This document shows positions 1-6,682 of a stretch of 64,000 nucleotides of DNA, piece after piece. The stretch is taken from assembly GCF_000317285.1 (NCBI RefSeq), contig NZ_AJLN01000047.1:124001-188000 (forward strand), in the 5' to 3' direction. Position 1 is the stretch's first letter, and each line of letters starts with the position of its first letter. Origin of the DNA: Chlorogloeopsis fritschii PCC 6912. Its GTDB lineage: Bacteria; Cyanobacteriota; Cyanobacteriia; Cyanobacteriales; Nostocaceae. Below the pieces are notes generated by a model, which saw only the letters and a list, made by a program, of their open reading frames with translations, searched no databases and was not told where the DNA came from. A program made the translations under genes and the position numbers.

Positions 1-210
1 CCCAGGAGTACCAACACCAATGGCTATAGTTTGATTTTCCGGATCGAGTAGGGCGATCGCATCCACCATTGCCGCTATTACTGCCTCTGGGGTTGCAGGT
101 TGGGGAGTCGCTACAGTTAAAGACTTGCGGCAAGTACCATCAGCTGTGAAACGCCCCAGCTTAATTGCTGTTCCCCCCAAGTCAATACCAATTACTTCTG
201 GTGTCACCAC
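1..210 (-). CDS. ROK-family sugar kinase (N-terminus only)
   Basis: The gene runs off the left edge, so only about 70 N-terminal residues are visible. Read on the minus strand, the protein opens with EVIGIDLGGTAIKLGRF, the ATP phosphate-binding loop of the ROK (repressor, ORF, kinase) family, and reaches a second glycine motif, GVGTPG, at the window edge. Family members phosphorylate glucose or other sugars, and cyanobacterial versions are usually annotated as glucokinase-like. I chose a GTG start near 210, preceded by AAAGGG as a possible ribosome site. An in-frame ATG at 258 would add 16 residues that do not look like the family. Without the C-terminal zinc/sugar-binding part the substrate cannot be assigned. 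Confidence 0.75.
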   Translation of the reverse strand, partial: MVTPEVIGIDLGGTAIKLGRFTADGTCRKSLTVATPQPATPEAVIAAMVDAIALLDPENQTIAIGVGTPG

Positions 211-358
211 AATACCCTTTCTGCCGACTGAGCCTAATGTGCGCCTAACGTTGCACATTTTTTCGTTATGAACGTCATGAGTCATTTATCCTTTGTGTTA
301 CAAATGACTAATGACAACCCTCACGAGTAAATGTGTAAATTGCATACGTAACAGCTTA

Positions 359-556
359 TTACCTGTGGTTAGTTTTTTTCTGGCTGATTTTACTTGGCTC
401 AACTGTAACTTGACTGACATAAGTCATTGAAGATGAATGTAAATTGGCTTGTGCCTGCCAAGATGGGAGGGGCGTACCACGTAAAATGCCAGCAAGGGCA
501 ACAGAGAGCATAAAGCCACCAGCAGCAGCCGCAACTAAAGAAAGATTATCTTTCAC
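359..556 (-). CDS. Small single-span membrane protein, function unknown
   Basis: A 65-residue protein with a short polar start (MKDN) followed by a hydrophobic, Ala/Gly/Leu-rich stretch at about residues 6-26 and then a polar tail ending in basic residues. This looks like one membrane anchor with a small exposed tail, or an uncleaved signal peptide. The start codon is GTG with GAGAGA a few bases upstream. I recognise no family. It faces away from the gene at 708, so the two may share the intervening regulatory region. It could be a chance reading frame, but the start signal and hydrophobic pattern make a real small gene more likely than not. Confidence 0.45.
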   Translation of the reverse strand: MKDNLSLVAAAAGGFMLSVALAGILRGTPLPSWQAQANLHSSSMTYVSQVTVEPSKISQKKTNHR

Positions 557-707
557 ACGATTCTCTCAGGTGAATTACAACAAATAATAGACTAGCAAAT
601 CAAATTATCAAATGAGGGTAGTTAGTAGACTGTAAATACGCACTCCCTGAAGCACCTCAAAATAACAGCATAATAAAATCACACAACTATATACTTCTTA
701 TTGAAAA

Positions 708-1031
708 ATGACACAGCTATCTCACCCTCATCGCACCCGCATCTTACCGCCATCTCCAATAACAGTTTCTGAAAAGAACCGCCGTCAGGAAAAGCAAAAT
801 GCTCTTGCTATGCGGTGTCGTGTTGTTTTCGAGCGCTTGCGCCCACAACTTATAGATACTCATTACAACTGTTATATAGCCATCGATCCAGAGAGCGAAA
901 ACTATTTTATTGATCCAACACTAAAGGGAATAACGCAAAAAATCCGTGATGCCTATGGTAACCCTGATCGGGTTAAACTCACCATCTTTCGACTCAACGA
1001 CACAGGAACCTGCGGTAGGTTATGGGTTTAG
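708..1031 (+). CDS. Small conserved cyanobacterial protein, partner of an aspartyl-protease-like gene
   Basis: A 107-residue soluble protein. The middle (about 35-75) has the pattern RCRVVFERLRPQLID followed by NCYIAIDPESENYFIDP, and the end carries FRLNDTGTCGRLW. From memory, a similar small protein (receiver of no assigned function, often ending in FRLNETGxCGR) is found in many cyanobacteria directly upstream of a retropepsin-like aspartyl protease gene. Here too a second frame starts inside the stop region (ATG at 1022), the overlap expected for translational coupling. The partner is truncated (next entry), so this may be one half of a decaying pair. Function unknown; the family resemblance is inference. 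Confidence 0.6.
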   Translation: MTQLSHPHRTRILPPSPITVSEKNRRQEKQNALAMRCRVVFERLRPQLIDTHYNCYIAIDPESENYFIDPTLKGITQKIRDAYGNPDRVKLTIFRLNDTGTCGRLWV

Positions 1032-1171
1032 GTGTCTTTGGGGATAATGGCGAGCTATTATTTGAAATTCAGCTTATTGCTGCCAATGGCGAGATATTTT
1101 CTGTCGCACCAAACACACCACGCGATCACTGTCATTTTGAGCGTAGTGTCACCAGCTCCCTAAATCATTAA
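1022..1171 (+). pseudogene. Truncated retropepsin-like aspartyl protease remnant
   Basis: This 49-codon frame overlaps the end of the preceding gene by 10 bases in another frame. It reads MGLGVFGDNGELLFEIQL then IAANGEIFSV, which resembles the first beta strands of the clan AA aspartic proteases that cyanobacteria place after the upstream small gene. The expected active-site stretch (a D-T-G triad shortly after FSV) is absent; instead the sequence turns into unrelated residues and stops. Its stop codon directly abuts the stop codon of the convergent permease gene at 1172, so the rest was probably lost by deletion. The family call is inference from a short stretch. Confidence 0.4.
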
Positions 1172-2071
1172 CTATTTCCGAATTCCATTTTCTCGCCGCA
1201 AACGGGGATTAATAAATTCATTTAACCCTTCTCCCAGTAGCGATAGCCCCACCACCATTGATGTCATCGCTAGCCCCGGAAAAAGTGTAGTCCACCAAAT
1301 GCCTGTAGATAGTGCTGGCAAAGCCTGTTTTAAATCGTGTCCCCATTCTGGTACTGCTTCCGGTAGTCCTAAACCTAAAAAGCCCAATCCACCCAAAATG
1401 AGAATGGCATCGGCAGCGTTAAGGGTAAATAGTACGGGTACGCTTTGAATAACGTTGAAAAATAAATAGCGAGAAAGTACTTGCCAGGTATTAGCACCGA
1501 TCGCTTGTGCTGCTTCTATGTAGACTTCTGTTTTGACGCTGACAGTGTGGTTGCGGACAACTCGATAATACTGAGGAACGTAAGCAATACTAATGGCGAT
1601 CGCGGCATTTAATATTCCCCGCCCCACTACAAACGCCAGCGTTACCGAAAGCAATAACCCCGGTAGAGTGTAGATGCTATCCATTAAAAACAGCAGCATC
1701 TTGTCTAATCTACCGCCAACATAGCCACTCACCATACCCAAAGGCACACCGATCGCCATACTCAGTGCGGTGGCTAGCAAAACAACTTGCAGTGCAGCTT
1801 TTGCACCTAAGATTGTGCGTGAGAATACGTCATAGCCCAAGCTATCGGTACCGAACCAATGCTTGGCTGAAGGTGGCTCAAGAGGAACGTTACTTAATAA
1901 CTCTGTAGGGCTTTGCAGCCATCCCCAACTCACAAACAAAGGGGCAAACAATGCTAGGAATATGAAAAAAAGGGTGATGGCTAACCCTACAAGCATTAAC
2001 TGGTGAGAAAGGGTAGGACTTTTAGTAAAAATTAAAAATCTTTTTGACAGTTGGGGTTTGATCAGGCTCAT
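1172..2071 (-). CDS. ABC transporter permease, OppC/DppC type
   Basis: About 299 residues with the layout of the second permease of oligopeptide/dipeptide/nickel importers. A hydrophobic N-terminal span lies near residues 20-50, then a soluble stretch with the family motif WFGTDSLGYDVFSRTILGAK, then five further membrane spans. The EAA cytoplasmic loop reads EAAQAIGANTWQVLSRYLF and would contact the ATPase. I start at the ATG at 2071 because the longer in-frame extension back to 2161 is translated from heptameric repeat DNA. No OppB permease, ATPase or binding protein lies in this window, so it is an orphan subunit whose partners must be encoded elsewhere. Substrate not predictable. Confidence 0.88.
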   Translation of the reverse strand: MSLIKPQLSKRFLIFTKSPTLSHQLMLVGLAITLFFIFLALFAPLFVSWGWLQSPTELLSNVPLEPPSAKHWFGTDSLGYDVFSRTILGAKAALQVVLLATALSMAIGVPLGMVSGYVGGRLDKMLLFLMDSIYTLPGLLLSVTLAFVVGRGILNAAIAISIAYVPQYYRVVRNHTVSVKTEVYIEAAQAIGANTWQVLSRYLFFNVIQSVPVLFTLNAADAILILGGLGFLGLGLPEAVPEWGHDLKQALPALSTGIWWTTLFPGLAMTSMVVGLSLLGEGLNEFINPRLRRENGIRK

Positions 2072-2082
2072 ATAGTTAAGAA

Positions 2083-2108
2083 GGCAGAGGGCAGAGGGCA
2101 GAGGGCAG
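2083..2108. repeat. Heptameric tandem repeat (GGCAGAG)
   Basis: Three full copies and one partial copy of GGCAGAG. Short tandemly repeated heptamers of this kind are typical of heterocyst-forming cyanobacteria. This one sits immediately upstream of the permease start and creates a false N-terminal extension when translated. Confidence 0.85.
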
Positions 2109-2166
2109 TAGACGCGCAGCCATTCCGTAGGTAGGCAGAAGGTAAAAGCCCTATAGAACAATATTT

Positions 2167-2216
2167 AAGTCCGTTGAGACGGACTTGTGCTATGAGCCAG
2201 AGAATTAATTCTCTGG
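2167..2216 (+). repeat. Dispersed hairpin repeat, copy A
   Basis: Two adjacent hairpins: AAGTCCGT-TGAG-ACGGACTT, then a perfect 20-base palindrome CCAGAGAATTAATTCTCTGG. A second, diverged copy in the opposite orientation lies at 9870-9918 with the same spacing of elements, so this is a genome repeat and not a gene-specific terminator, although it could also act as one. Confidence 0.75.
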
Positions 2217-2459
2217 CAGGAAATAGGGTAGTACTCGACCAGGTTAATTTTGATAGGGTTAATCAATTTTGATTTTCTTGTTTCTTTCTTCCTTTGCGCT
2301 CTACCCTTACGGGAAGCCGCTACGCGTCTAATGCGTACTTTGTGGTTCGTTCTCTTACCTATCAAATTTATTATGGTGGACTGGTAGGTTCAAGATATGA
2401 AGTAAAATTTTGAGTTTCCAGAGACATTTTGTCAACCCAAAACTCAAAACTCACTACTA

Positions 2460-3830
2460 CTATGACAAATAGCTTTCCACCAACTGACGATATTCGCTCT
2501 TGGGTTTGACGCCTTTAAGTTCTTTCACTAGTTCCTTATTTTTAAAGAACTGAACTGTTGGTGTTCCTGTAATGCCTGCATTTTCGGCAATATCTCGGTC
2601 TTTGTCGATATCAACTTCCACAAAGTGGATTTTGCCGTCAAATTCATCTACTACCTTATTTAATATTGGCTTGAGAGTGTGGCAAGGGCCGCATCCAGGA
2701 GAGACGTATTTGACAATGAGTAGGCGATCGCTTTCGTGGAAAAGCTTCCTGAGAGCATAACCCCCTTCATAACGCGTCCTATTAATATCAAATTCAGTGT
2801 CAGGGGGAGTTCTGTGGTCAGTTGGCTGAGGCTGCAAATCATTATCTGGAGTTTGCGACACCTGATGGAACTCTTGAATCAAACCACTCGATGACAACCA
2901 GCGTTCTGCCAACATCGCTGCCATACAGCCACTACCCGCAGCAGTAATCGCTTGACGATACTCATGATCCTGCACGTCACCAGCAGCAAAAACACCCTCT
3001 ACACTAGTTTCTGGGGAACCAGGCTTGGTAACAATGTAACCCACTTCATCTAATTCGATTTGTCCCTTGAATAAAGAGGTATTGGGAGTGTGACCGATCG
3101 CGTAGAATAATCCCCTAACGTGCAGTTCGCTTTCTTCACCAGTTTTATTGTTGCGGATTTTCACCCCTTCCATGTGACCATTACCAAATATATCCACAGG
3201 TTCAGTATTCCAATGCACGTGGATTTTAGGGTTACTTAAAACACGGTCTTGCATAGCTTTAGAAGCCCGCATTTTTTCTGAGCGCACCAGCAAATTCACC
3301 TTAGAACCGTACTTGGTAAGGTAAATTGCTTCTTCTGCCGCCGAGTCGCCACCACCCACGACAGCCAACTCTGCTCCGTGAAAAATTGGTGTAGCACCGT
3401 CGCAAATTGCACAAGCAGAAATACCCCGGCTCCAAAACTGCCCCTCACAAGGTAGTCCCAATCGTTTTGCAGTTGCACCTGTGGCAATAATTAAACTATG
3501 GGTTTTAAATTCCCGTTCTTCAGAGCGGACAGTAAACGGACGCTGGCTTAAGTCAACTTCAACAACATCCTCTGTATATAGTTCAGCACCCCAACGTTCC
3601 GCCTGAGCCTTCATCTGATCCATCAATTCGGGGCCTGTAATTCCCTGCGGAAAGCCAGGGAAATTCTCTACTTCAGTCGTTGTCATGAGCTGTCCACCAG
3701 GCAAACCCCCGGCTTGGAACCCTTCAAATACCACTGGTTTGAGGTTAGCGCGTCCCGCGTAGATGGCTGCTGTGTAACCTGCTGGCCCGGAACCGATAAT
3801 TACCACATTTTCTACTCTTGGGTTGGTCAT
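2460..3830 (-). CDS. ntrC (NTRC type): NADPH-thioredoxin reductase/thioredoxin fusion (NTRC)
   Basis: A 456-residue bifunctional redox enzyme. Residues 1-320 are a low-molecular-weight NADPH-thioredoxin reductase: FAD-binding loop [12 protein letters not shown] at 11-22, redox-active CAIC at 140-143, and NADP loop [10 protein letters not shown] near 159-168. After a linker of about 50 residues comes a C-terminal thioredoxin domain with active site CGPC at 380-383 and the cis-proline motif GTPTVQFF. Electrons pass from NADPH through FAD to CAIC and then to the fused thioredoxin, which in cyanobacteria and chloroplasts reduces 2-Cys peroxiredoxin and other light-independent targets. All catalytic cysteines are present and length matches the family. 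The symbol is unrelated to the nitrogen regulator NtrC. Monocistronic here. Confidence 0.96.
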   Translation of the reverse strand: MTNPRVENVVIIGSGPAGYTAAIYAGRANLKPVVFEGFQAGGLPGGQLMTTTEVENFPGFPQGITGPELMDQMKAQAERWGAELYTEDVVEVDLSQRPFTVRSEEREFKTHSLIIATGATAKRLGLPCEGQFWSRGISACAICDGATPIFHGAELAVVGGGDSAAEEAIYLTKYGSKVNLLVRSEKMRASKAMQDRVLSNPKIHVHWNTEPVDIFGNGHMEGVKIRNNKTGEESELHVRGLFYAIGHTPNTSLFKGQIELDEVGYIVTKPGSPETSVEGVFAAGDVQDHEYRQAITAAGSGCMAAMLAERWLSSSGLIQEFHQVSQTPDNDLQPQPTDHRTPPDTEFDINRTRYEGGYALRKLFHESDRLLIVKYVSPGCGPCHTLKPILNKVVDEFDGKIHFVEVDIDKDRDIAENAGITGTPTVQFFKNKELVKELKGVKPKSEYRQLVESYLS

Positions 3831-3989
3831 AACAGTTACGCAAACTCATAACGACTACGCTTAATATAGCATAACAAACTGCGATGGGAAACGGTATAGT
3901 GAAGACACCTCGACCTAAATGCAGGGTATTGGCTTACTCATGAGGGCGATCGTGAAAAATATGCACTTTAAGCGCATATTAATTTACTA

Positions 3990-4101
3990 GGCGTTGCTGA
4001 ATCGAGGTATGAAATTTAAAAATCAGGCATTTAAAACTCTTACTCTCTGCGACTCTGCGGCTCCGCGTGAGGCAAATTCATACTTTGGATCAGCAACACC
4101 G
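3990..4101. mobile_element. MITE-like element with terminal inverted repeats and a 7-bp target duplication
   Basis: A non-coding element of about 112 bp. The left end reads GGCGTTGCTGA...GGTATGAAaTTT and the right end, reverse-complemented, reads GGTGTTGCTGA...AGTATGAATTT, giving imperfect terminal inverted repeats of about 27 bp. The heptamer TTTACTA occurs directly outside both ends (3983-3989 and 4102-4108), as expected for a target-site duplication. The interior carries CTCTGCGACTCTGCGGCTCCGCG, shown here only as a description of GC-rich content. There is no transposase, so it would be moved in trans. Its right flank overlaps the stop codon of the DUF2887 pseudogene. Confidence 0.8.
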
Positions 4102-4105
4102 TTTA

Positions 4106-4892
4106 CTAAGACTGCTGTTGCAGATATTTCCTAATAATTTCAACATCTACTTCTAGCAATTCTGCTATTTCTTGGATGCTCATATTTTTCTCAGTCAGTT
4201 TTGGAACTAATTCTAATTTTGTTTCTAGTTTGGTCTTTGTTAGTATGCTCTCATACAACCGAGTATTTTTAAATTCATCTAAATTAAGCATAGCTTCAAT
4301 TTCCTCTAAAGCAAGATTGGGGAACTTGTAAAATATAATAGCTTGGATGAATGCTAAAACTTTCTTTTGAATATTTTCATCGGATAAGTTTTCTCTTACC
4401 TGATTAATTAGCTATTGAGCTAAGGAAGTAGCTTTTGTAGGTGTTTCTATAAATAGTTTAGCAATTCCTATGCCCAAGGTATCCTCAGCCCTAGTAGAAA
4501 GTTCATTTAGATAAATGCAACGTAGATGTTGTGTCCATTAAAACTCTATAACGAGGGTGAGGCAGGGTTTCATGAATGCGTTGATCGTAAATAACAACTA
4601 CATACCAATCTGAATTGGCTGGTTTATATTGACGGAAATAAACCAAAATTTCTCCAAATAATTGTTCGTAAAATTCTTCATCTTTGTAGGTTTGCAATTC
4701 TACAAAATATAAGGGTTCATTTTCAAAACCCTCAATAGTAGAAAACACTCCGTCTAAACGAAATGATTGTTGTTTTACTTCAGATGCAGTAAATGTGTAG
4801 ATATTGGGATTATTATCAGGTTTTTCAATAAGCTCAAAAAATATTTGTGGTAGTTCCTTTATAAGTTCATAAAAAATTACATCTGTTTTCAT
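4106..4892 (-). pseudogene. Broken DUF2887 (PD-(D/E)XK nuclease-like) gene
   Basis: The N-terminal frame starts MKTDVIFYELIKELPQIFFE at 4892 and contains the nuclease-like core FRLDGVF...YFVELQTYKDEEFY (an acidic residue followed by ExQ). It breaks near 4515: the frame ends in HLSK, while the +1 frame continues as RCIYLNELSTRAEDTLGIG. Further on, AQ is followed by an in-frame TAG at about 4410-4415 before LINQVRENLSDENIQKKV. The C-terminus resumes in one frame from 4291 to 4106. One frameshift plus one nonsense codon makes it a pseudogene unless recoded. DUF2887 proteins belong to a PD-(D/E)XK/Rpn-like group abundant in cyanobacteria; biological role unclear. It is divergent from the Uma2 gene. 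Confidence 0.8.
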
Positions 4893-5002
4893 TAATTTTA
4901 TTAATGGCAAACTATACAGCTGTTCTTGTCCACACACAATACATTGTAGCTTTCGTAGGTTGAGGTGCGTATGATAGATACAGCAGCGTTATTTGGTGTA
5001 AT

Positions 5003-5569
5003 ATGTCCCTCACCATTGCAGATTTAGAGCAACTACAAAGCGAGCATCCAGAATGGCGGATGGAGCTGGTAGAAGGGAACATTATAGTTATGGGGCCATC
5101 AGATTACGAATCAGAGGAAATAGGTGCTCGTTTAATTACCTTCTTGAATAACTGGGTAATGTCGCGCAAATTAGGGCGAGTAACTGGTTCTAGCGCAGGC
5201 TTCATTCTGCCAAGTATGGAAGAGGGCGACTCAGAAAAAAGAAACCTGCGTGCCCCTGATGTTTCTTTTGTGCGGGCTGACAGACTAAAAAAGAGCAAGC
5301 GCGACTTTGTAGAGTTAGTTCCAGATTTGATGGTAGAAGTCAAATCAAAATCAGACAGAATTAAACCGCTTGAAGAAAAAATTCAGTTATTCTTACAACT
5401 TGGCTCTACAGTCGGGATACTAATTGATCCTGACCAGTTGACAGTAACAGTTTACCGACTCAACCAAGCTCCAGTAGTATTGCAGAATGGAGACACACTC
5501 ACGTTACCAGATGTGCTACCAGGTTGGGAATTGGCAATATCAGAACTATGGCCGCCTGAATTTGAATAA
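5003..5569 (+). CDS. Uma2-family (DUF820) putative restriction-like nuclease
   Basis: A 188-residue protein of the Uma2 family, a PD-(D/E)XK fold group massively expanded in cyanobacteria. The conserved elements are in place: N-terminal WRMELVEGNIIVM, the central RAPDVSFVRADRL with the catalytic Asp, and PDLMVEVKSKSD, which holds the E-x-K pair. The C-terminal part GDTLTLPDVLPGWELAISEL is the typical family ending. Length is normal. The proteins are predicted DNA nucleases, possibly tied to mobile DNA, but no role is established. It is transcribed away from the broken DUF2887 gene, another member of the same nuclease superfamily. Confidence 0.9.
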   Translation: MSLTIADLEQLQSEHPEWRMELVEGNIIVMGPSDYESEEIGARLITFLNNWVMSRKLGRVTGSSAGFILPSMEEGDSEKRNLRAPDVSFVRADRLKKSKRDFVELVPDLMVEVKSKSDRIKPLEEKIQLFLQLGSTVGILIDPDQLTVTVYRLNQAPVVLQNGDTLTLPDVLPGWELAISELWPPEFE

Positions 5570-5945
5570 CTAGATATCACCAGAAATTAATTATGCGTTA
5601 CTCAAATATCAATCTTGTGGTATGGACAACTTGTCCGCACCGGACGGGCTAAAAGCCCATCCCACAAGAAAGCTATCATGCAACATTTTAGACTTGCCAC
5701 GCCACTATCCTCACGGGAAGCAACCGCACATCTATAGAGTGACAGCGACCGTTTACTGAACCATATTGACTTATCTTTCAAATTCAGTCTGGAAATGCTT
5801 ATTAGACAGGTTTTCGCATCGAAAAGAACCACTAACTTACAACCAAATAAAATTTTTTTTGGTGGGAGTGATATGAAATTGATCGGTGGTGGGTAAGTTA
5901 TTTTTAGAACGCGATAAGCAGTCACCACCATAAGGAGTTACAGAT
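5570..5945. other. Long upstream region of the pilin gene
   Basis: Gene-free apart from the palindromic repeat at 5614-5668. The last 180 bases are AT-rich and probably hold the pilin promoter and a long leader. A strong ribosome-binding site, AAGGAG at 5932-5937, precedes the pilin ATG by 8 bases. Confidence 0.5.
5614..5668. repeat. 55-bp palindromic repeat upstream of pilin gene
   Basis: Outer arms CTTGTGG and CCCACAAG enclose smaller palindromes, including GGGCTAAAAGCCC and a GTCCG/CGGAC pair. The form matches a small palindromic dispersed repeat. A TA-type arrangement is not present and no gene overlaps it. Confidence 0.65.
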
Positions 5946-6503
5946 ATGAAAACCGAACTGAAAGCCAAGTTTTTACAACACATTCTTAATAAAAAGAAAG
6001 AAGACGAAGGTTTCACCCTCATTGAATTACTGGTAGTAATTATTATTATCGGCATTCTGTCAGCTATTGCACTACCTTCTTTCCTTAACCAAGCTAATAA
6101 AGCAAAACAATCTGAAGCGAAAACCTATGTTGGTTCTATGAACCGCGCACAACAAGCTTACTACTTGGAAAATAACGCATTTGCAGCTCAAGCTGACTTC
6201 GGTAAATTAGGTCTTGGTATTGCAACACAAACCACAAATTACATATATACGATTGCCGATGGCGGTACTACTAACCCCAGCCTAGTAACTAACCAAGCAG
6301 CAACAGTAGTTGGTAATGCGCCTCTCAAAACTTACGTCGGTGGTGTGAGTGTAGCAACGCAAGCTGCTACTAGTGAAGCTACGACCATAGCTATTTTGTG
6401 CGAAGCTAACCAAGCCAGAGTTAATGGTGGTGCAGTCGTAGCACCAGTTACTGCTACTGCAAACGGGCCTGCTTGCCCCACTGGCTTCACTGCTTTGAGA
6501 TAA
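5946..6503 (+). CDS. pilA: Type IV pilin (PilA-like major or minor pilin)
   Basis: A 185-residue prepilin. The leader of 22 residues is basic and ends in EG, followed by the class III cleavage site and FTLIELLVVIIIIGILSAIA, the methylated N-terminal helix with Glu at mature position 5. PilD would cut after Gly22 and methylate Phe23. The C-terminal globular part has two cysteines (in AILCEANQ and GPACPTGF), the expected disulfide-bonded D-region. The globular domain is very rich in Thr, Ala and Gly, plausible for O-glycosylation, and the next gene is a GT41 transferase. A near-perfect AAGGAG ribosome site and a strong downstream terminator suggest high, separate expression. Pilins serve motility, adhesion or DNA uptake; which is unknown here. 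Confidence 0.92.
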   Translation: MKTELKAKFLQHILNKKKEDEGFTLIELLVVIIIIGILSAIALPSFLNQANKAKQSEAKTYVGSMNRAQQAYYLENNAFAAQADFGKLGLGIATQTTNYIYTIADGGTTNPSLVTNQAATVVGNAPLKTYVGGVSVATQAATSEATTIAILCEANQARVNGGAVVAPVTATANGPACPTGFTALR

Positions 6504-6605
6504 GTAGAGAAATGGCTTACTACCTGAGAATACAGTTTGTCTAAACGAATTCATGACAAAGTTAATTTTTCGTGTAGTGTGTATTGAACTAAATTAAATA
6601 TTTTT

Positions 6606-6640
6606 CAAAGTGGGTAGATGCTTCTATCCACTTTGTTTCC
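6606..6640 (+). terminator. Intrinsic terminator after the pilin gene
   Basis: Thirteen-base arms CAAAGTGGGTAGA and TCTATCCACTTTG with a 4-base loop and a single G-T type mismatch, followed by TTTCC. It lies between the pilin and the GT41 gene, so the transferase would be expressed by read-through or from its own promoter. Confidence 0.8.
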
Positions 6641-6682
6641 ATTATGTGAGTCATTCACAAATCTTGTCCCTATATTTATTTT

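Larger units (their letters stand above)
2072..2459. other. Repeat-filled spacer between permease and NTRC genes
   Basis: No credible gene. The stretch holds the heptamer array at 2083-2108, a short GC-rich block near 2108-2140, the hairpin-rich dispersed repeat at 2167-2216 and a GC-rich fragment around 2300-2335 containing GGGAAGCCGCTACGCGTC. Related fragments occur at 54.0-54.4 kb. Confidence 0.7.

Noticed and set aside
2165-2365. 66-codon minus-strand frame
   Set aside because: It is translated across hairpin and GC-rich repeat DNA, has no family pattern and no start signal.
5602-5931. 109-codon minus-strand frame upstream of the pilin gene
   Set aside because: Covers a palindromic repeat and the pilin leader, with no recognisable protein features.
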